Below are positions 46,655 through 58,285 of a DNA stretch of 64,000 nt, in pieces; the first letter of the stretch is position 1; the number at the start of each line of letters is the position of its first letter. The position numbers were made by a program, and so were the translations under genes. This stretch comes from Darksidea phi. Taxonomy: Eukaryota; Ascomycota; Dothideomycetes; Pleosporales; Lentitheciaceae. The notes under the pieces were generated by a model that did not search any database, had not been told where the DNA came from, and was given only the letters and a program-made list of their open reading frames with translations. Where the stretch lies: positions 107,900-171,899 of the forward strand of contig JASJFT010000094.1 of assembly GCA_030770425.1 (NCBI GenBank). The letters run 5' to 3'.

Positions 46655-48427
46655 CTATGCAGCAACCGCCGCAGCATACATTCCCCTAATCTCGTCTCCG
46701 TACAAACTCACAGTCGCACTCCTCTGCACACTCCCCTTCAGAGACCTCACCACAGGTTTCTCACTTACGGCTACAAGCATATGCTGCTTCAGCACGCGAT
46801 GGTCTGCGAAGTAGTTCACATTCAGTTCCTCGACCGTCTTCCACACTCGCTCCAGTACGGCCTCATAGTCGTCCTCACCGCTCTTGAGATCTAGCAACAG
46901 TGATGGGCGCTGCTGCCCGTTGCCAATCATGAGAGCAGCTTGCACCTCGGGCAGTTGGTGGAGGCCGTTTTCCATAATCACGGGACTGACGTTTGCGCCT
47001 GTGCCGAGGGCGATAGTGTCATCCATGCGGCCGTGCCATTTCCACAGGCCCGGGATGTGCGGATGTGGCACGAAAAGGTCCCGCGTGCAGAACTCGTTTG
47101 CTTTGAGATGGGCCTGCAGCGCGAAGACGGGTTGGTGAGCGGTAGATGAATCCTTTCTCACGATCCACGCCTCGAAAACATTTTCTTGCGAGGGGGAGGT
47201 GCTGCCGCTGCTCACGCTGCCGCTGTCACTGGCACTATCGCTGCTGTTGTCCAATGAGGGGTCTACGTGTGGTCGAAATTCCCAGCCAGCGCATTGGTGC
47301 GGGCCGATGTAGTTCCAGTACTGACTTCCGCCGGGCCTCGTCAAGACGAGCTCGGGAACGCTGCCTGTTTCGGTCGCACCGTAGACAGTCATGAGGTTAG
47401 TGTGTGCCGATACAGCGTCGCCGTGTGCCTCGGAAATCTTGCCGCCGCCCGAGATTATAGTCTCGAGGTGCGAGCTCAGCGCTGTGAGGTGGTCTTTGTT
47501 GGCGGCGAGCTGGCTGATGAGGTGTGGTGGGATGAAGGCAGTGTCAACTTGAATGTTCTTGATGCATCCGACGAATACATCTGCTGTAGGTGGTAGGTGA
47601 GCCGGTGGGAGAATGATGGTCGTTGCGCAAGCTGCTGCTAGGAAAGATGTGCAGAAGATATTGGCGGCGTGGAACGGCGGAAACATAACCAGCAGTCGGA
47701 CGCCGCGCAGGCAGTAGTCTTTCAGGTCCCATCCAGCGTCCTGCGAGCTGTGCTTGACACGCAATGCCTGCATGTACGTTGAAACCCACTCATTGGTGTA
47801 TGTAATAGGCTTCGGCAGGCTTGTGGTGCCCGATGTATGCAAAGTAACCAGTGGGTCATTTTTAGCCTCTTCAAACGTCTTGTCGAAGGAGTAGTGCGGA
47901 AAGCGCTGCTTCAGAAGCGTATCCAGGAGTGGAGTCTGAAAGATGTTCATGGGCCGAGCTTCCTGGGCCAAGCGCGCAAAGGGCGCCTTGGGGTCGGCGG
48001 CCAGACATACATGGCATTCGGCCACATCCAGCAACGACTTCAGGGCCGGGAGTTGATTGCGCGGAGATGCGAGGAGGAGCTAGAGAAACATCAGCAACGA
48101 CAGCAGCGTGGCGCTTTATATACGACAACTCACCTTGTACCCTGTCTTCGCGCACGCAAGAATCATGGCATTTTGCAGCACGTCATTTGCGCCGACGTAC
48201 ATGACAGTCTGGAATGACGTGCTTTTCCCCAGCAACGCCGTCATCCACCATGCGAGGCCGTTGACGGCGTTGGCGAACTGCCTGTATGTCACCTTGGCGA
48301 ACCCATCCGAATACCCCGTTGGCGATCGTGGGTAATAGGCATAGGGAGCGTGCGGTTTGATACTGGCAAGCCCGTCCACTGCATCGACGAGCAGCTGCTT
48401 TGGCTCACCGTCTGTGGTGGAATACAT
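46655..48427 (-). CDS. Stand-alone adenylate-forming enzyme (NRPS-like A domain)
   Basis: Exons are 48427-48134 and 48079-46655, giving 572 residues. The intron is GTGAGT...TCTAG. ANL-superfamily motifs are VTLHTSGTTSLPKPI (A3, P-loop), FPPFHAANIF (A4), TVYGATETGSVPEL (A5), TRDLFVPHPHIPGLWKWHGRMDD (A7/A8) and SLKGSVQRSATVSLY (A10, catalytic Lys). It resembles the A domain of fungal A-T-R reductases, but the chain stops soon after A10, with no carrier or reductase domain. It should activate a carboxylic acid as an acyl-AMP for transfer to CoA, an ACP or an amine. Ser-rich low-complexity sequence (SSDSASDSGSVSSGS) interrupts it near 330. The substrate is probably the PKS product or a side chain. 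Confidence 0.88.
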
Positions 48428-49680
48428 GATTATTGTTGCAAGAACTGGCGTGCTTGGAAACACAAATGACGATTGAGTAGGAGGACAGCAAGGAAGAGCA
48501 GCACCCTTCCACGCTGACCAGCTTCCCAGACAGATATTCACATGTCCCGTCTGCTCCTCGCCTGCACCGCTCTCCGGGAACAGCCACCCGTCGACTTGAC
48601 ATGGATTCTAAATTGGAAAAATTTCCAGCCCCGGCATAAGCGCCAGCCAGGCGTGGGGAATGCTCTATGGGGAAGCCTCGCGGAGCGCCCTGCGATCCTG
48701 GGAGGCCTGACTGGGATGCCACTTCGCGTAGCGACTGAGGGTGGGTAGCATGCTGAAGATTAAGGGAATTGGCCGCGAGTTGCCACTCGGTCAGCTCATC
48801 TTGTGTAGATAGGCTATACGGACTTCGGCTACACATTGAAGGATTATGGCCTTGTGAACTTCCGAGCATTGAGGGACCGAGTACAGCGAATTACATGGCG
48901 GGCTTGCAGCAAAAAAGACTACGCGGAGCACCGGTGGTCTGGTTCATCGGTCCAGCTGGACAGGGTTAGCCTCGCTGAACGATTCCCCCCAAAGCGAATA
49001 CCGCCAGGCCGCCAGCGGCACACTCCCGCGCCCGGACAATTAATCTGAACGACTCTGCATGCCACGGCCCACAACTGCAGCGTTATCGATAGACGTTCAG
49101 GAGCGAGGAAACCGAAGCGGGCACAACATGCAATGTGTGCTAGATCGATCCAGGGATCCCAGAACAAGCAGTCTGCCCGAAGACCGTCGAAGCGCTGAAC
49201 TCACCATCCAATACTTGGACGCGTCGCACCACATGCTTCCATTGCATGCTGACAGCTATCGCGGCCCACCATCCATTACGACCCGCTCTCCCCACGGACT
49301 CTTACGAGCGTGCCAAGTCCGAGGCCAAATAGCCTCTTCCCTATGATTTGGCTGTTTGTCCCCGGAACTAATCAAACCTCAGCCTCCCGTCATATTAACC
49401 TGCTCTGCGATGCTGCCTTGCCCTTCGTCTCATTGTCACGCACGAATACATGGGTGTCGCGTCTCGCAGTTGGCAAAGAAGGGGTGAGCGCGGCGCGCAG
49501 GAACCACGACTGCGGCGCGGCACCGTTGGGGCGCAATCTAGGTAGATGAGTGCGGCGTCTGGCTGCCGTGCGAAGTCATCGCTGTAGCCTAGCTTCTAGA
49601 GGGCTTTGATCCTTCACCATTGCCGCTGCCGCTGTACGTTGTTGAGTATCTTGAATTACACCCACGGCAGCGAAACAGAG
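48428..49680. promoter_or_regulatory. Divergent promoter of A-domain enzyme and MFS transporter
   Basis: This is a 1.25 kb head-to-head spacer. No convincing coding frame, RNA or repeat was found. A second control region of the cluster is inferred from gene orientation only. Confidence 0.4.
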
Positions 49681-51793
49681 ATGGCGACGTTGACGCCGGC
49701 GACCGCACCTGAACACTATGAAACAATTTCTTCAGAGCTGAAGCTCGAGCCGCTTGAGCCTATTGTGTATTCGACGAAAGAAGACCTCGAAACAAATGAT
49801 CTGAAGAGCGGCAATGGCTTCCAGATGCTCGAATACCTGTCGGGCTGGCGGCTGCACTTGTCTACACTGGGGTGAGCCGCACCTTGAGCTCACACGAACT
49901 TAGCCTGACTGTGTTAGGCTGTGTTTGTCTGTTTTTCTTCCTAACTTTGAGGTTACGGTCGTGAGTACTGCGCTGGTGGATATTTCCAATGGGCTGCAAG
50001 GCTTCAGCAGAACGAGCTGGGTCATCGTCAGTTACCTAGCGGCATATACCGGCAAGTACCCCCCGGTCGTTCATCGGAAACATTTTTTGACATGAAAAAG
50101 GCCTGATGATTGTGTGGGCAAAGCTCAGCGATGTGGTGGGGAGAAAGAACGCTCTGATGGTGTCGCTGCTGTTCTTCTCCGCCTTTTCAGCAGGCTGCGG
50201 CACTGCACAGACGCTCACACAACTGTACGTGCACTCCGTCGTAGACTTTTTCAAAACCCAACACTATCTTCGGACCGTGCTCACGAGAACACTAGCATTA
50301 TTCTACGAGCGTTCCAAGGCCTCGGCGGCGCCGGCTGCTTTAGCGTTGCGTCGGTGGTCGTGTTCGAGATGATTCCCAGGGAGAAGTATCCTTTATACAC
50401 TGTAAGTCAGGACACGAAAGAAGGCCTTGCGGCGGCATTCCGGTTCTGATATAGGATCTACAGAGCATAGTTTCCGCCGTCATTGCGCTCGCGACACTAC
50501 TCGGTCCCATCATCGGCGGCGCAATCGCCGAGAAGAGCACCTGGCGATGGGTTTTCCTCGTCAAGTAAGCCTCACATCACCTTTGAATTCCACTACTAAC
50601 AGCTTCCAAAGCGTCCCCCTCGGCGTGGCCGCCATGGTGATTCTCGCCATCGCGCTCCCGCAGCAGATGGGCTCCCGCACCCAGTCTGGTGATAAGGAAG
50701 GCAGCCTGCTCAGGAACTTGCGGCGCATGGATTTCCTAGGAACAGTTCTCTTCCTGGGTGCTTCATTCACCTTTGTGACAGCCCTTCTCGAAACGTCCAA
50801 AAACTCGTGGTCCTCGCCGGAAAGCATCTCGCTGCTTGTAGTTGCGGGGGTGCTTGCCATTACCTTGTTGTTGTGGGAACGCCACATTTCTCTGCGCCAA
50901 GGTCTGCAGGAACCAATCTTCCCTTGGTCTTTTGTGCATAACCCCGCGTGGCTGGGAATGCTGACGTATGTGCATTTCTCTTCGTTTTCATCTCAAGGGT
51001 CAATCCTCCTGCTGATTTTGATGCAGTGTCTCCCTCCTCCTCGGTGTCCCGTTCGCGGTCCTCGTTGTTTCCATTCCGCAGAAATTCCAAACCACGGCCA
51101 ACCTGTCCCCACTCTCTGCTGGACTGCGCCTTCTCCCGTATGCCCTCGTGGCACCCGTCGGCGGCGTAGTGACCAACGCCTTCATTGCCCGACGCAAGAA
51201 CTTTCCACTCGCTTACCTCGCACTCCTCGGCGCACTGATCCAAACCATTGGCCTTGCACTCTTTGCCGTGTATGGCGGTTCCAAGGAGACCGCAACTGCG
51301 ACGCAGTATGGGTGCCAGGTGGTTGCCGGGTTTGGACTGGGCATGGCGTTTTCAACGGTTGTTGTCATGACGCCGCTGAGTGTGCGGCCGGATGAATTAG
51401 GTACGTGCCGAGCCCACTTCACCATCATTTGCGCGGGCTTTTGCTGACTGATATTTCCCAGCCACGGCAACAGGCGCGATTGTGCAGTTCCGCCAATTCG
51501 GCTCCACAATTGGTCTCAGCGTGGCAGCTAGCATCCTCAACTCTCAGCTCAAGTCGCATCTACCTAGTATCCTGCCGCCCGCGGATGCCGCGGCTTTGCT
51601 GCAGAGTACAGCCGTCATTCACAGATTGCCGGCTGGATTACGGCAAAGCGTGCTACATGTGTTTGTTAATGCGTACAAGACGCAGTTCCGGGTTGTTGCA
51701 TGTGTTGCCGGGGTTGAGGTGCTTGCATGTCTTGTGGTGTTGAAGTGGGGTAGGCAGATTCGGATACACGCTGAGGAGGAGTTGGAGAAGTAG
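49681..51793 (+). CDS. MFS drug:H+ antiporter (DHA2, 14-TM type)
   Basis: There are eight exons: 49681-49871, 49918-50051, 50101-50224, 50296-50401, 50455-50564, 50612-50965, 51027-51400 and 51462-51793, giving 574 residues. An acidic N-terminus is followed by the MFS core: LPNFEVTVVSTALVDI (antiporter motif D1-like), WAKLSDVVGRKNALM (motif A) and RAFQGLGGAGCFSVASVV (motif B/C). LGPIIGGAIAEKSTWRWVF is motif C. Length and motifs fit the DHA2 family used for toxin and metabolite efflux at the plasma membrane. Intron 2 has a GC-AG boundary (GGCAAGT...AAAAAG), as does the last PKS intron. Its position inside the cluster suggests export of the product or self-protection. Confidence 0.92.
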
Positions 51794-52033
51794 GGTACTT
51801 GTAATGCGCGAGAGAGACGGAAAGAAAATCAGCACGTGTAGGACAAGTTGTGGGAATTATGGGACTCTGCTGAAATGCATCGCGGCTATATCTGTAAGAC
51901 TCAAAAGAGGACATACGGCTAAAGCATTCGTGTTTCTGATGCAACATTGAAAGAGGATATGTTGTATTCGATGTACCGCGCACCACGGGTAGTGCCAAAT
52001 GAAGCCCGCGCGAATTCTCCTTTCCGTCGCCCT

Positions 52034-53463
52034 TTAAGCGGCCTGCACGAATTTTCCTATTCTTTTCACCGCTTCCTCCGCAACCGCCATATCCACACCG
52101 ATCAAGACTCTAGCCCACCCGAACTGCCCACTACGGCCCCCATAGAATATCCCCGGGCTAACCCCAACACCGCAGCCTCGCAGTTTTGCGATGCCCATCA
52201 TTTCGTCCTGTGGCGACTTCGCATCCTTGACCACTCTGGCAAAGATGAACAAACCTTCACTCGCCGGCAAAAATTGGATGCCTAGATTGCGGAACCCGGA
52301 CACAAAAATTTCGTGCGCTGCAGCAAGGCGAGAAGAGTTGATGGAGAAGAGAGATGGGAGCTGGGGTGAACTCAGGATAGTGCTGAGTGCTTTGGCGCTG
52401 AGAGCAGAGGTACCAGCGTAGGTGATGAGTGACATGGCTGCACGGAGCGAGGGATTATGAGGGGAGATGATGCAACCCTGAAACCGAAGTTAATAAAATA
52501 TGAAAGGCAAAGACAGAAGCATTCATCATTTGAGGACTCACAATGCGCAGCCCGCTGAATCCGAAGAGCTTGCTTGCACTCCAGATCACGTGCACTTTGG
52601 ATAGATCCACTCCATCCTTTGCCGGGAGTGATAAGGCGGACAGGAAAGGAGGGTGCTCGGAGTTTTGGTCGCCAATACGTGCTAAGGCGTACAGTTCGTC
52701 GGTCACAAGATGCAGGCTGTGCTGCTGGCAAAAGTTCACACAAGCTTCAAGAGCCTCTCTGGGGTAACATTGCGAGAACGGGTTGTGCGGGTTGGTGAGA
52801 ATTAGCGCCTTGATCCGCGAGGGTTCATCTGTGCCACTATACGCGGCCTCAAGGGAAGCGAGCAGATCGTGTGCGTGCGAGACATGACTGGGAGGGCTGG
52901 CGACTACGACGCTGACCTTGGGGATACCGCTGATGTATGGCTCAAACCCGACTATTCAAGTTAAACACCGGACACGAACGCTAGTCTCCAGGGCCTTACA
53001 CCAGAAGGGCGCGGGGATAAGGACACTATCCCCTTGGTCGCATATACTCTGGACTAACGCCTCAAGACATTTTCCTGCGCCAGGAGTGATCACAATATGC
53101 TCGGCTGATAACTGCGTGGCTGGATGAAAGTACGTGTTGAAGAAGGTGGCAAGGGTCTCTCTAGCGTAGGCGTACCCGCCGAAGTCCGTATTTAGGGCAT
53201 AGACCTAGGGTTCGCATCAGCGCTGAAACATCCCACAACGAAAACGCTCGCGCGCTTACCTCATTGCTCGGCGGCCCCTCAAAGACGGACCGGCAGATCT
53301 CCTGGAGCTCGGTTCGCAAGAGCGTGTTCTCAGCGCTCGACAGGTCGATCAGGTCGGCTGGTGAACCCTGCGGAGCTGCGACGGCGGCAACTTTGGGCAG
53401 CAGGTGCTGTATGAGCTCGGCCGCGCGTCGGGAAACGCTCGTCATATCGGGGGGGTTTGCCAT
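52034..53463 (-). CDS. PLP aminotransferase, ACC-synthase-like
   Basis: Exons are 53463-53260, 53204-53000, 52951-52542 and 52477-52034, giving 420 residues. All four join in phase with normal GT-AG introns. Fold-type I features are DLSSAENTLL, FGGYAYARETLATFF, the PLP-stacking segment VITPGAGKCLEAL, LILTNPHNPFSQCYPRE (Asn), LVTDELYALA (Asp/Tyr) and the PLP Lys in SASKLFGFSGLRIG. The clade is that of fungal ACC-synthase-like transferases, which in metabolite clusters can be true aminotransferases, lyases or alkyl-transferring enzymes. It stands at the right end of the PKS group and may add nitrogen to, or condense with, the polyketide. Substrate unknown. Confidence 0.9.
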
Positions 53464-54121
53464 TGTCGACAGCTAGTCTGGAGCAAAAACTGGCATGGGT
53501 GTCGGGCGAGATTAAGGGCCGACGGGTTGAGCAACGACGCAGCTACATCAATGAGAAGTCGGCGGCTCGGACCGTGGGAAGATAGTGGTATGCGATCATC
53601 GGATACCAGGGCTCCTTCCTCATGCGTGATGAGGATTCGCAGCCCCCAACAGTGACGGAGGATGACCGGCTGTATTCGAGCCCTATGAAGGAGCCACGAC
53701 GTCGTGATTGGACAGAGGGCCAAACGCGAACCGCCTTCCGCGCCGAACCCAAGCGGTTATCGGACACCGAAGTTATAGTACCCTACCATGCCATGCGGGA
53801 GGCCTGAACCCCCGCGTAGTGTGGCTGTTAATGTACCTACGCATGCGCCGAGCGGATTAAAGTAGTGGTCCGATTCCATCTGGGAGTACTCGGCACGCAC
53901 AGATCGCTGCGGCAGGCTAATGCAAGCGGCAAGGATTGAACTCCGTGGCGCATGCATGGCAAGGCATTCGTCTCTCCACGGGAGGCACCGAGGGTCGACA
54001 GTGGGTATCCCGTGTAACCCCGCTGCGCCGTAAATCTAGACAGTTTCCCAGCTCTCGTGCGGCTGGCAGATGCGCTGAACGTAGCCAACGCAGCACTCCT
54101 TCGAATCGTTTTGTCAGCTCC
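53464..54121. promoter_or_regulatory. Divergent intergenic region
   Basis: This spacer lies between the minus-strand aminotransferase and the plus-strand rhodopsin-domain gene, and may mark the right border of the PKS cluster. No gene is supported. Confidence 0.4.
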
Positions 54122-55312
54122 ATGGACGAGGCACGTAGTGAGTATGTACGTGTGTGGACTTCGCATGCGGCGATGGGTGTTGCGGGGACGGCTGCTGTTG
54201 TGCTGAGACTCATTGCGCGGAGGAGGACCAAGGCGCCATTCAAATGGGACGACTGGCTCATTATCTTCGCCGCGCTGCTGATGTGGAGCGACTTCATCTG
54301 TACCATTTTGGGTATTGCGCCTTTCGGTTTAGATCAGGCGGCCGAATGAGAGCTAACGCTACCAAGAATACCGTCCGTACCTGAGGAGAGTACCTGAAGA
54401 CGACTTGCCGGTAGATCAGCATAGCCAGCTGATGTTGGTGAGTAATGCATCCCGCTTTGGTTCGGAAATGACATTGACAGCCGTCCAGATATCCTTCGTG
54501 TCTATCTTCTTCACGGCTAGCTGCGAGGTCTTCACACGGCTGTCGGTGGTGTTTCTCTACTACCGTCTCTTCAGCATCATGAGATGGCTCGGATGGAGTC
54601 TCAAGGCCGTCGCTGCTCTCTCGCTTATCTGGCTCGCCATCGTCATCGTAACCGTGACAATGCAGTGCAAGCCCGTTGCAGCCGTGGTCGATGCATCCAT
54701 CAAGGGAGAGTGTCTTAACGTGCAATTCGGATTCCTCCTCACCGAGGCTATCAACCTAGCATTGGATCTAGCTCTGGTCTTCCTTCCAATACCCATCATC
54801 TGGAAGCTACATCTGCCGCTCAAGGAGCGCCTCGGTATTGGCGCCATTTTCTTGACCGGAAGCGTGTATGTTCTTCACCCTTCCGTCTCATACTAGAACT
54901 AACGGGGCCCAGCGTCATCATCACTCAGATCCTCCGCATGATCTTTGGGTATAATCCCGGTGGCGGAGATCGCGGGGTCACATCACTGGCGCACCTCTCC
55001 GTTTGGACAGGTCTCCACCTCGGCTTTGGCCTAATCTGCGCCTGCATGCCCGTGTGTCGCATCTTCCTGCCAAAGGACGACGGTCCGATCAACTCATCGA
55101 TACGTCGACTGTACGGCACCGTCTTTGGCTGGCTGGGACGCACGTCTCCCGGCTCGGGGTCGCGACCGAGTCAGTCGTCGCTGCCGAGCTTCGTGCACCG
55201 GCCGGCGGAGAAGAAGATTGTCGTGAAGGCGTCAGACGAACTTCCGTTAACGAATATCACTGTGCTCTCGGAGGTGGAGGCTATCAGTACTTCTGAGCAT
55301 CGTCGGTTGTGA
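54122..55312 (+). CDS. Rhodopsin-domain (PTH11-related) integral membrane protein
   Basis: Exons are 54122-54311, 54367-54865 and 54913-55312, giving 362 residues. Introns are GTATTG...CCAAG and GTATGT...GCCCAG. The seven-helix fungal rhodopsin-domain pattern is visible: WDDWLIIFAALLMW, VQISFVSIFFTASCEVFTRLS, YYRLFSIMRWLGW, a helix ending VTMQCKPV, ALDLALVFLPIPIIWKLHLP and GLICACMPVCRIFLP. The tail is Ser-rich and cytosolic. No retinal-binding Lys is expected in this family. Members are plasma-membrane proteins, some implicated in surface sensing (PTH11-like). A second, decaying relative lies at 59.1-60.5 kb. Confidence 0.88.
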
Positions 55313-55726
55313 GGATGCGGTTCTATGGTTTGCCCGAAGGCTGGTAGACAGACTGAATTGCCCCGTCGCTTTCTGAATTATGATCAGTAACGAATGATCT
55401 CAATCGCGTTTACCTTTATTGTTCTTCTTGGCCTCGTTGGATCGTGAATATGCGGATGTTGATAGATATTGGTCTAGCCGTTATAGGTAGTCCTTTAGCC
55501 TACTTCAGCTAGCGAATTTACCAAAGAAGCTAGATCAGTCTCAACTCCGGAGGGAGATCCCACTTTTCAGTCCGAGATCCAATGGGAGCGTGGTTTCGAT
55601 ATTTCCTGGATTAGCATAATGAGCAAGCATTCCGTTTTTCGCTGAAGCAGTTGCCTTCTCGGTCTCTCATGAATATATACATAGATATGTGCGATGAGTG
55701 GACGGTAATTCTCCAATCATTCTCTC
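55313..55726. promoter_or_regulatory. Upstream region of the terpene cyclase
   Basis: A 414 bp spacer between co-directional genes. Nothing recognisable beyond a presumed promoter. Confidence 0.4.
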
Positions 55727-57515
55727 ATGTATCAAGACATGATGCCCCTTCAACGTCCTCTAGAGGCTGTTATATTTGATCTCGGTGACGTTCTATTTAC
55801 ATGGTCCGCTGAAACCAAAACCAATGTACCATCAACGGTGCTCCGACAGATCCTGTCTTCAAACACCTGGTTCGAGTACGAACGCGGTCGTATTACCCGG
55901 GAAGGCTGTTTTGAAAAAGTTGCCCATGAGTTTTCTCTGAACAAATCTCAAGTCGAAAAGGCTTTCAAGCAGGCACACCAATCTCTGCGACCGGATGAGG
56001 TGGTGGTCGCGTTTTTGAAAGATTTGCGGAGCGATGGAAAGCTCAAGGTCTACGCCATGTCGAATATCGGAAAGGAAGACTTCGCTGATTTGGAACACAA
56101 GATAGACTGGTCACTGTTCGACGGTGTATATGCGTCTGGAGACGTCGGCATGCGCAAGCCTGATCCCGAATTCTTCCGCTACGTTCTCGACCATATCAAG
56201 ATCGCTCCGGACAGGGTTATGTTTGTAGACGACAAACAAGATAACGTTGCTTCAGCAGAGCCACTCGGTATCAACAGCTTTGTGTTCAATGACTCAACGA
56301 TTGTGGACTTAAAAAGACGGCTTAACGATCCATATTCGAAGGGCTTGGCTTATCTGCACCAAAACGCTCAACAGTTCAATTTCATCACCAGTAATGGGAT
56401 TTCAATTCCTGACGACTTTGCAAAGCTTCTCATATTAGAAGCGACGGGAGACTCGTGAGTCTCCTAATACAGCTCTCCTGGCTCGCTTTTAGCTAAATTA
56501 AGTACAGTCGTCTAGTAAAATTACCGAGTTCTTCTGCCTCCCAGGAAGGAACATGGAACTTCTTCACCGGTATGTGGACGCAGGGAACAATTTCATTAGT
56601 TTATGACCCCTGCATCAGCTAATGCATCCTTGTAGATCGAACGGCCACACTTGTTACGGGAGGATATTTTTCGGATGACCTCGATACGACATCTCTAGCG
56701 CTGATGGTGCAGCCACCGACACAATCCGACATGGTCAACTTATTGCTCGACCGAATGGCGCAGAACGTTCAACCAGACGGCAGCATCCCGGTAAGGTACT
56801 CAATCACATGCCAACCCTTTCTTACACTTAAATCCGGACAGATCTATTTCGATGAAGGAAAGCTTCGCACAGATGCCGTCGTGAGTTCTAATGTCGTCGC
56901 ATGTTTCTACCGATACAACCGCGGTCAAGAGCTGGCCGCGACGCTGCAGCACGTCTGCGGCGTTCTGTCAAAACGATCCTATCTGCAGGGAACGCGGTAC
57001 TACCCGAGTGCAGATTCCTGTCTCGGGTTCTTTGGGCGTTTGCTTGAGTCGACCCCGAATGACTCGGAGCTGCAGGCGGCCGTACGCCCGCTTTTGAAAG
57101 AGTGCGTGCGCGAGCGCGTCGGAAAAAGCGGGACCGCGCTGGAACTCGCTATGCGCATTATTCTGTGCGACGTTTTGGGCTTGGATTCTGCAGACGATCT
57201 GCAGACATTGATCGGACTTCAGCTACCGGACGGAAGCTGGGAGGCGGGGGTGGATGTATCGATACGGATCGGCGGGTGTAAGAACTGGGAATCAAGGTTT
57301 GACGACTGCGCTGGCGCTTAAGGCAATCGCAAGTGCGGGCGGCGGGCCGAAGGCAGCAGTTAGTCGTTCCTAAAAGTGACATCGACTTAGATCTGCTGAA
57401 GCGAGCGGCACCGTCTTTGCAGGAAGGCTTTTGGAAGGCATGGGCTGTGGGTTGCTTTGGACTACTCTTGCTTTCCCAGATTGTTGGAAAGATTGTGTCC
57501 TACTTGTCACTGTAG
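55727..57515 (+). pseudogene. HAD-type class II terpene cyclase (drimane-synthase-like), frameshifted
   Basis: The N-terminal HAD phosphatase-like domain (55727-56455) has VIFDLGDVLF, AMSN, MRKPDPEFF and FVDDKQDNV. The second part is joined by introns GTGAGT...GTACAG (56456-56507), GTATGT...TTGTAG (56570-56636) and an in-frame GTAAGG...GACAG (56791-56841). It carries the class II motif DLDTT and the QPDGSIP / LPDGSW repeats of a terpene-cyclase beta domain. This is the AstC/drimane-synthase architecture, in which farnesyl diphosphate is cyclised and the HAD domain removes phosphate. After LPDGSWEAG the frame breaks at a run of five G (57246-57250). The expected WMYRYGSAGVRTGNQG lies +1, and a further +1 shift precedes the hydrophobic tail ending at 57515. 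It is a recent pseudogene or has sequence errors. Confidence 0.75.
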
Positions 57516-57689
57516 ATGCAATTATTCCATATAGAAGTCACGGTTATGTATTCGAGCGAATCAACTTCTCTTCTATCATTCCCTCACTCGACAGTGAATG
57601 AAACTGACCATCTTTCAGGCCAAATTACGAAAATACGAAGAATTTGATGGATAGTCATTGAATCTTATTATATAGACGTCTACACCATG

Positions 57690-58285
57690 TTAAACATCGA
57701 CAACTTTACCTTGATCAACATGGACCTCCTCGTATCCAATCGTTCGCCGCACGCTGTTCAGGTCCACAAGATTTGCCTCATCTGGCTTCGCGAACTCCGA
57801 GAAGAAATTATCCTCGACTAATTTCCGCAGGATGTCAAGGTTCTCGACAGTCACTTCAGCAGCGCCATCGAAATCCAGATTACCAGCTGTGTCGTGGATG
57901 CCAAGACCCTGGGAAGTAATTTCTGGGGGCGTGTGATACTAATGTGTGTCAGAGCTGACAAGGCAGAGATGAAATGACACTTCTGGATGCGTTGCTTCAA
58001 GTGATGGTAGCGCAGCTACAAAACAGTAACTGGAACGACTTACTTGAACATATCGGTAGATGCCTTTCTCGGCAAGCCAGCCCTTGACGAGGGAACCGTG
58101 CACTTTAGACCATCGCCTGATATAAGTATTAGCTGCTGGATTCTGCGGAAAAGTTGATGTCGAAACACGATGGAGGCGTACTCGTGAAATTCTTCGCTGC
58201 TCAAACTTGGATGACGCTTAACGAAGATGCCAAGCTTAATCAATTTCTGCTTGTTTGCACCCGAAGGTGATGTATTCTCGGCCAT
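57690..58285 (-). CDS. EthD/dimeric alpha-beta-barrel domain protein
   Basis: Exons are 58285-58182, 58116-58044 and 57938-57690, giving 141 residues. Introns are GTACGC...ATCAG and GTAAGT...ATTAG. The sequence has the EthD core KLIKLGIFVKRHPSLSSEEFH with a following W (ERWSKVHG). A central YHTPPEI is followed by DFDGAAEVTVENLDILRKLV and a conserved-looking C-terminal RRTIGYEEV. EthD-like proteins are small dimeric ferredoxin-like barrels that often act as dehydratases, decarboxylases or cyclisation helpers in fungal pathways. It lies convergent to the terpene cyclase, but involvement in either metabolite pathway is only inferred. Intact, with clean splice sites. Confidence 0.82.

Noticed and set aside
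46655..48427. Full A-T-R reductase (carboxylic acid reductase-like)
   Set aside because: The protein ends shortly after the A10 motif, and no carrier or reductase sequence follows before the convergent neighbour.
54438..54480. GTGAGT...GACAG intron in the first rhodopsin-domain gene
   Set aside because: The frame is open through it and removing it would break phase; the retained sequence leads directly into the conserved helix.
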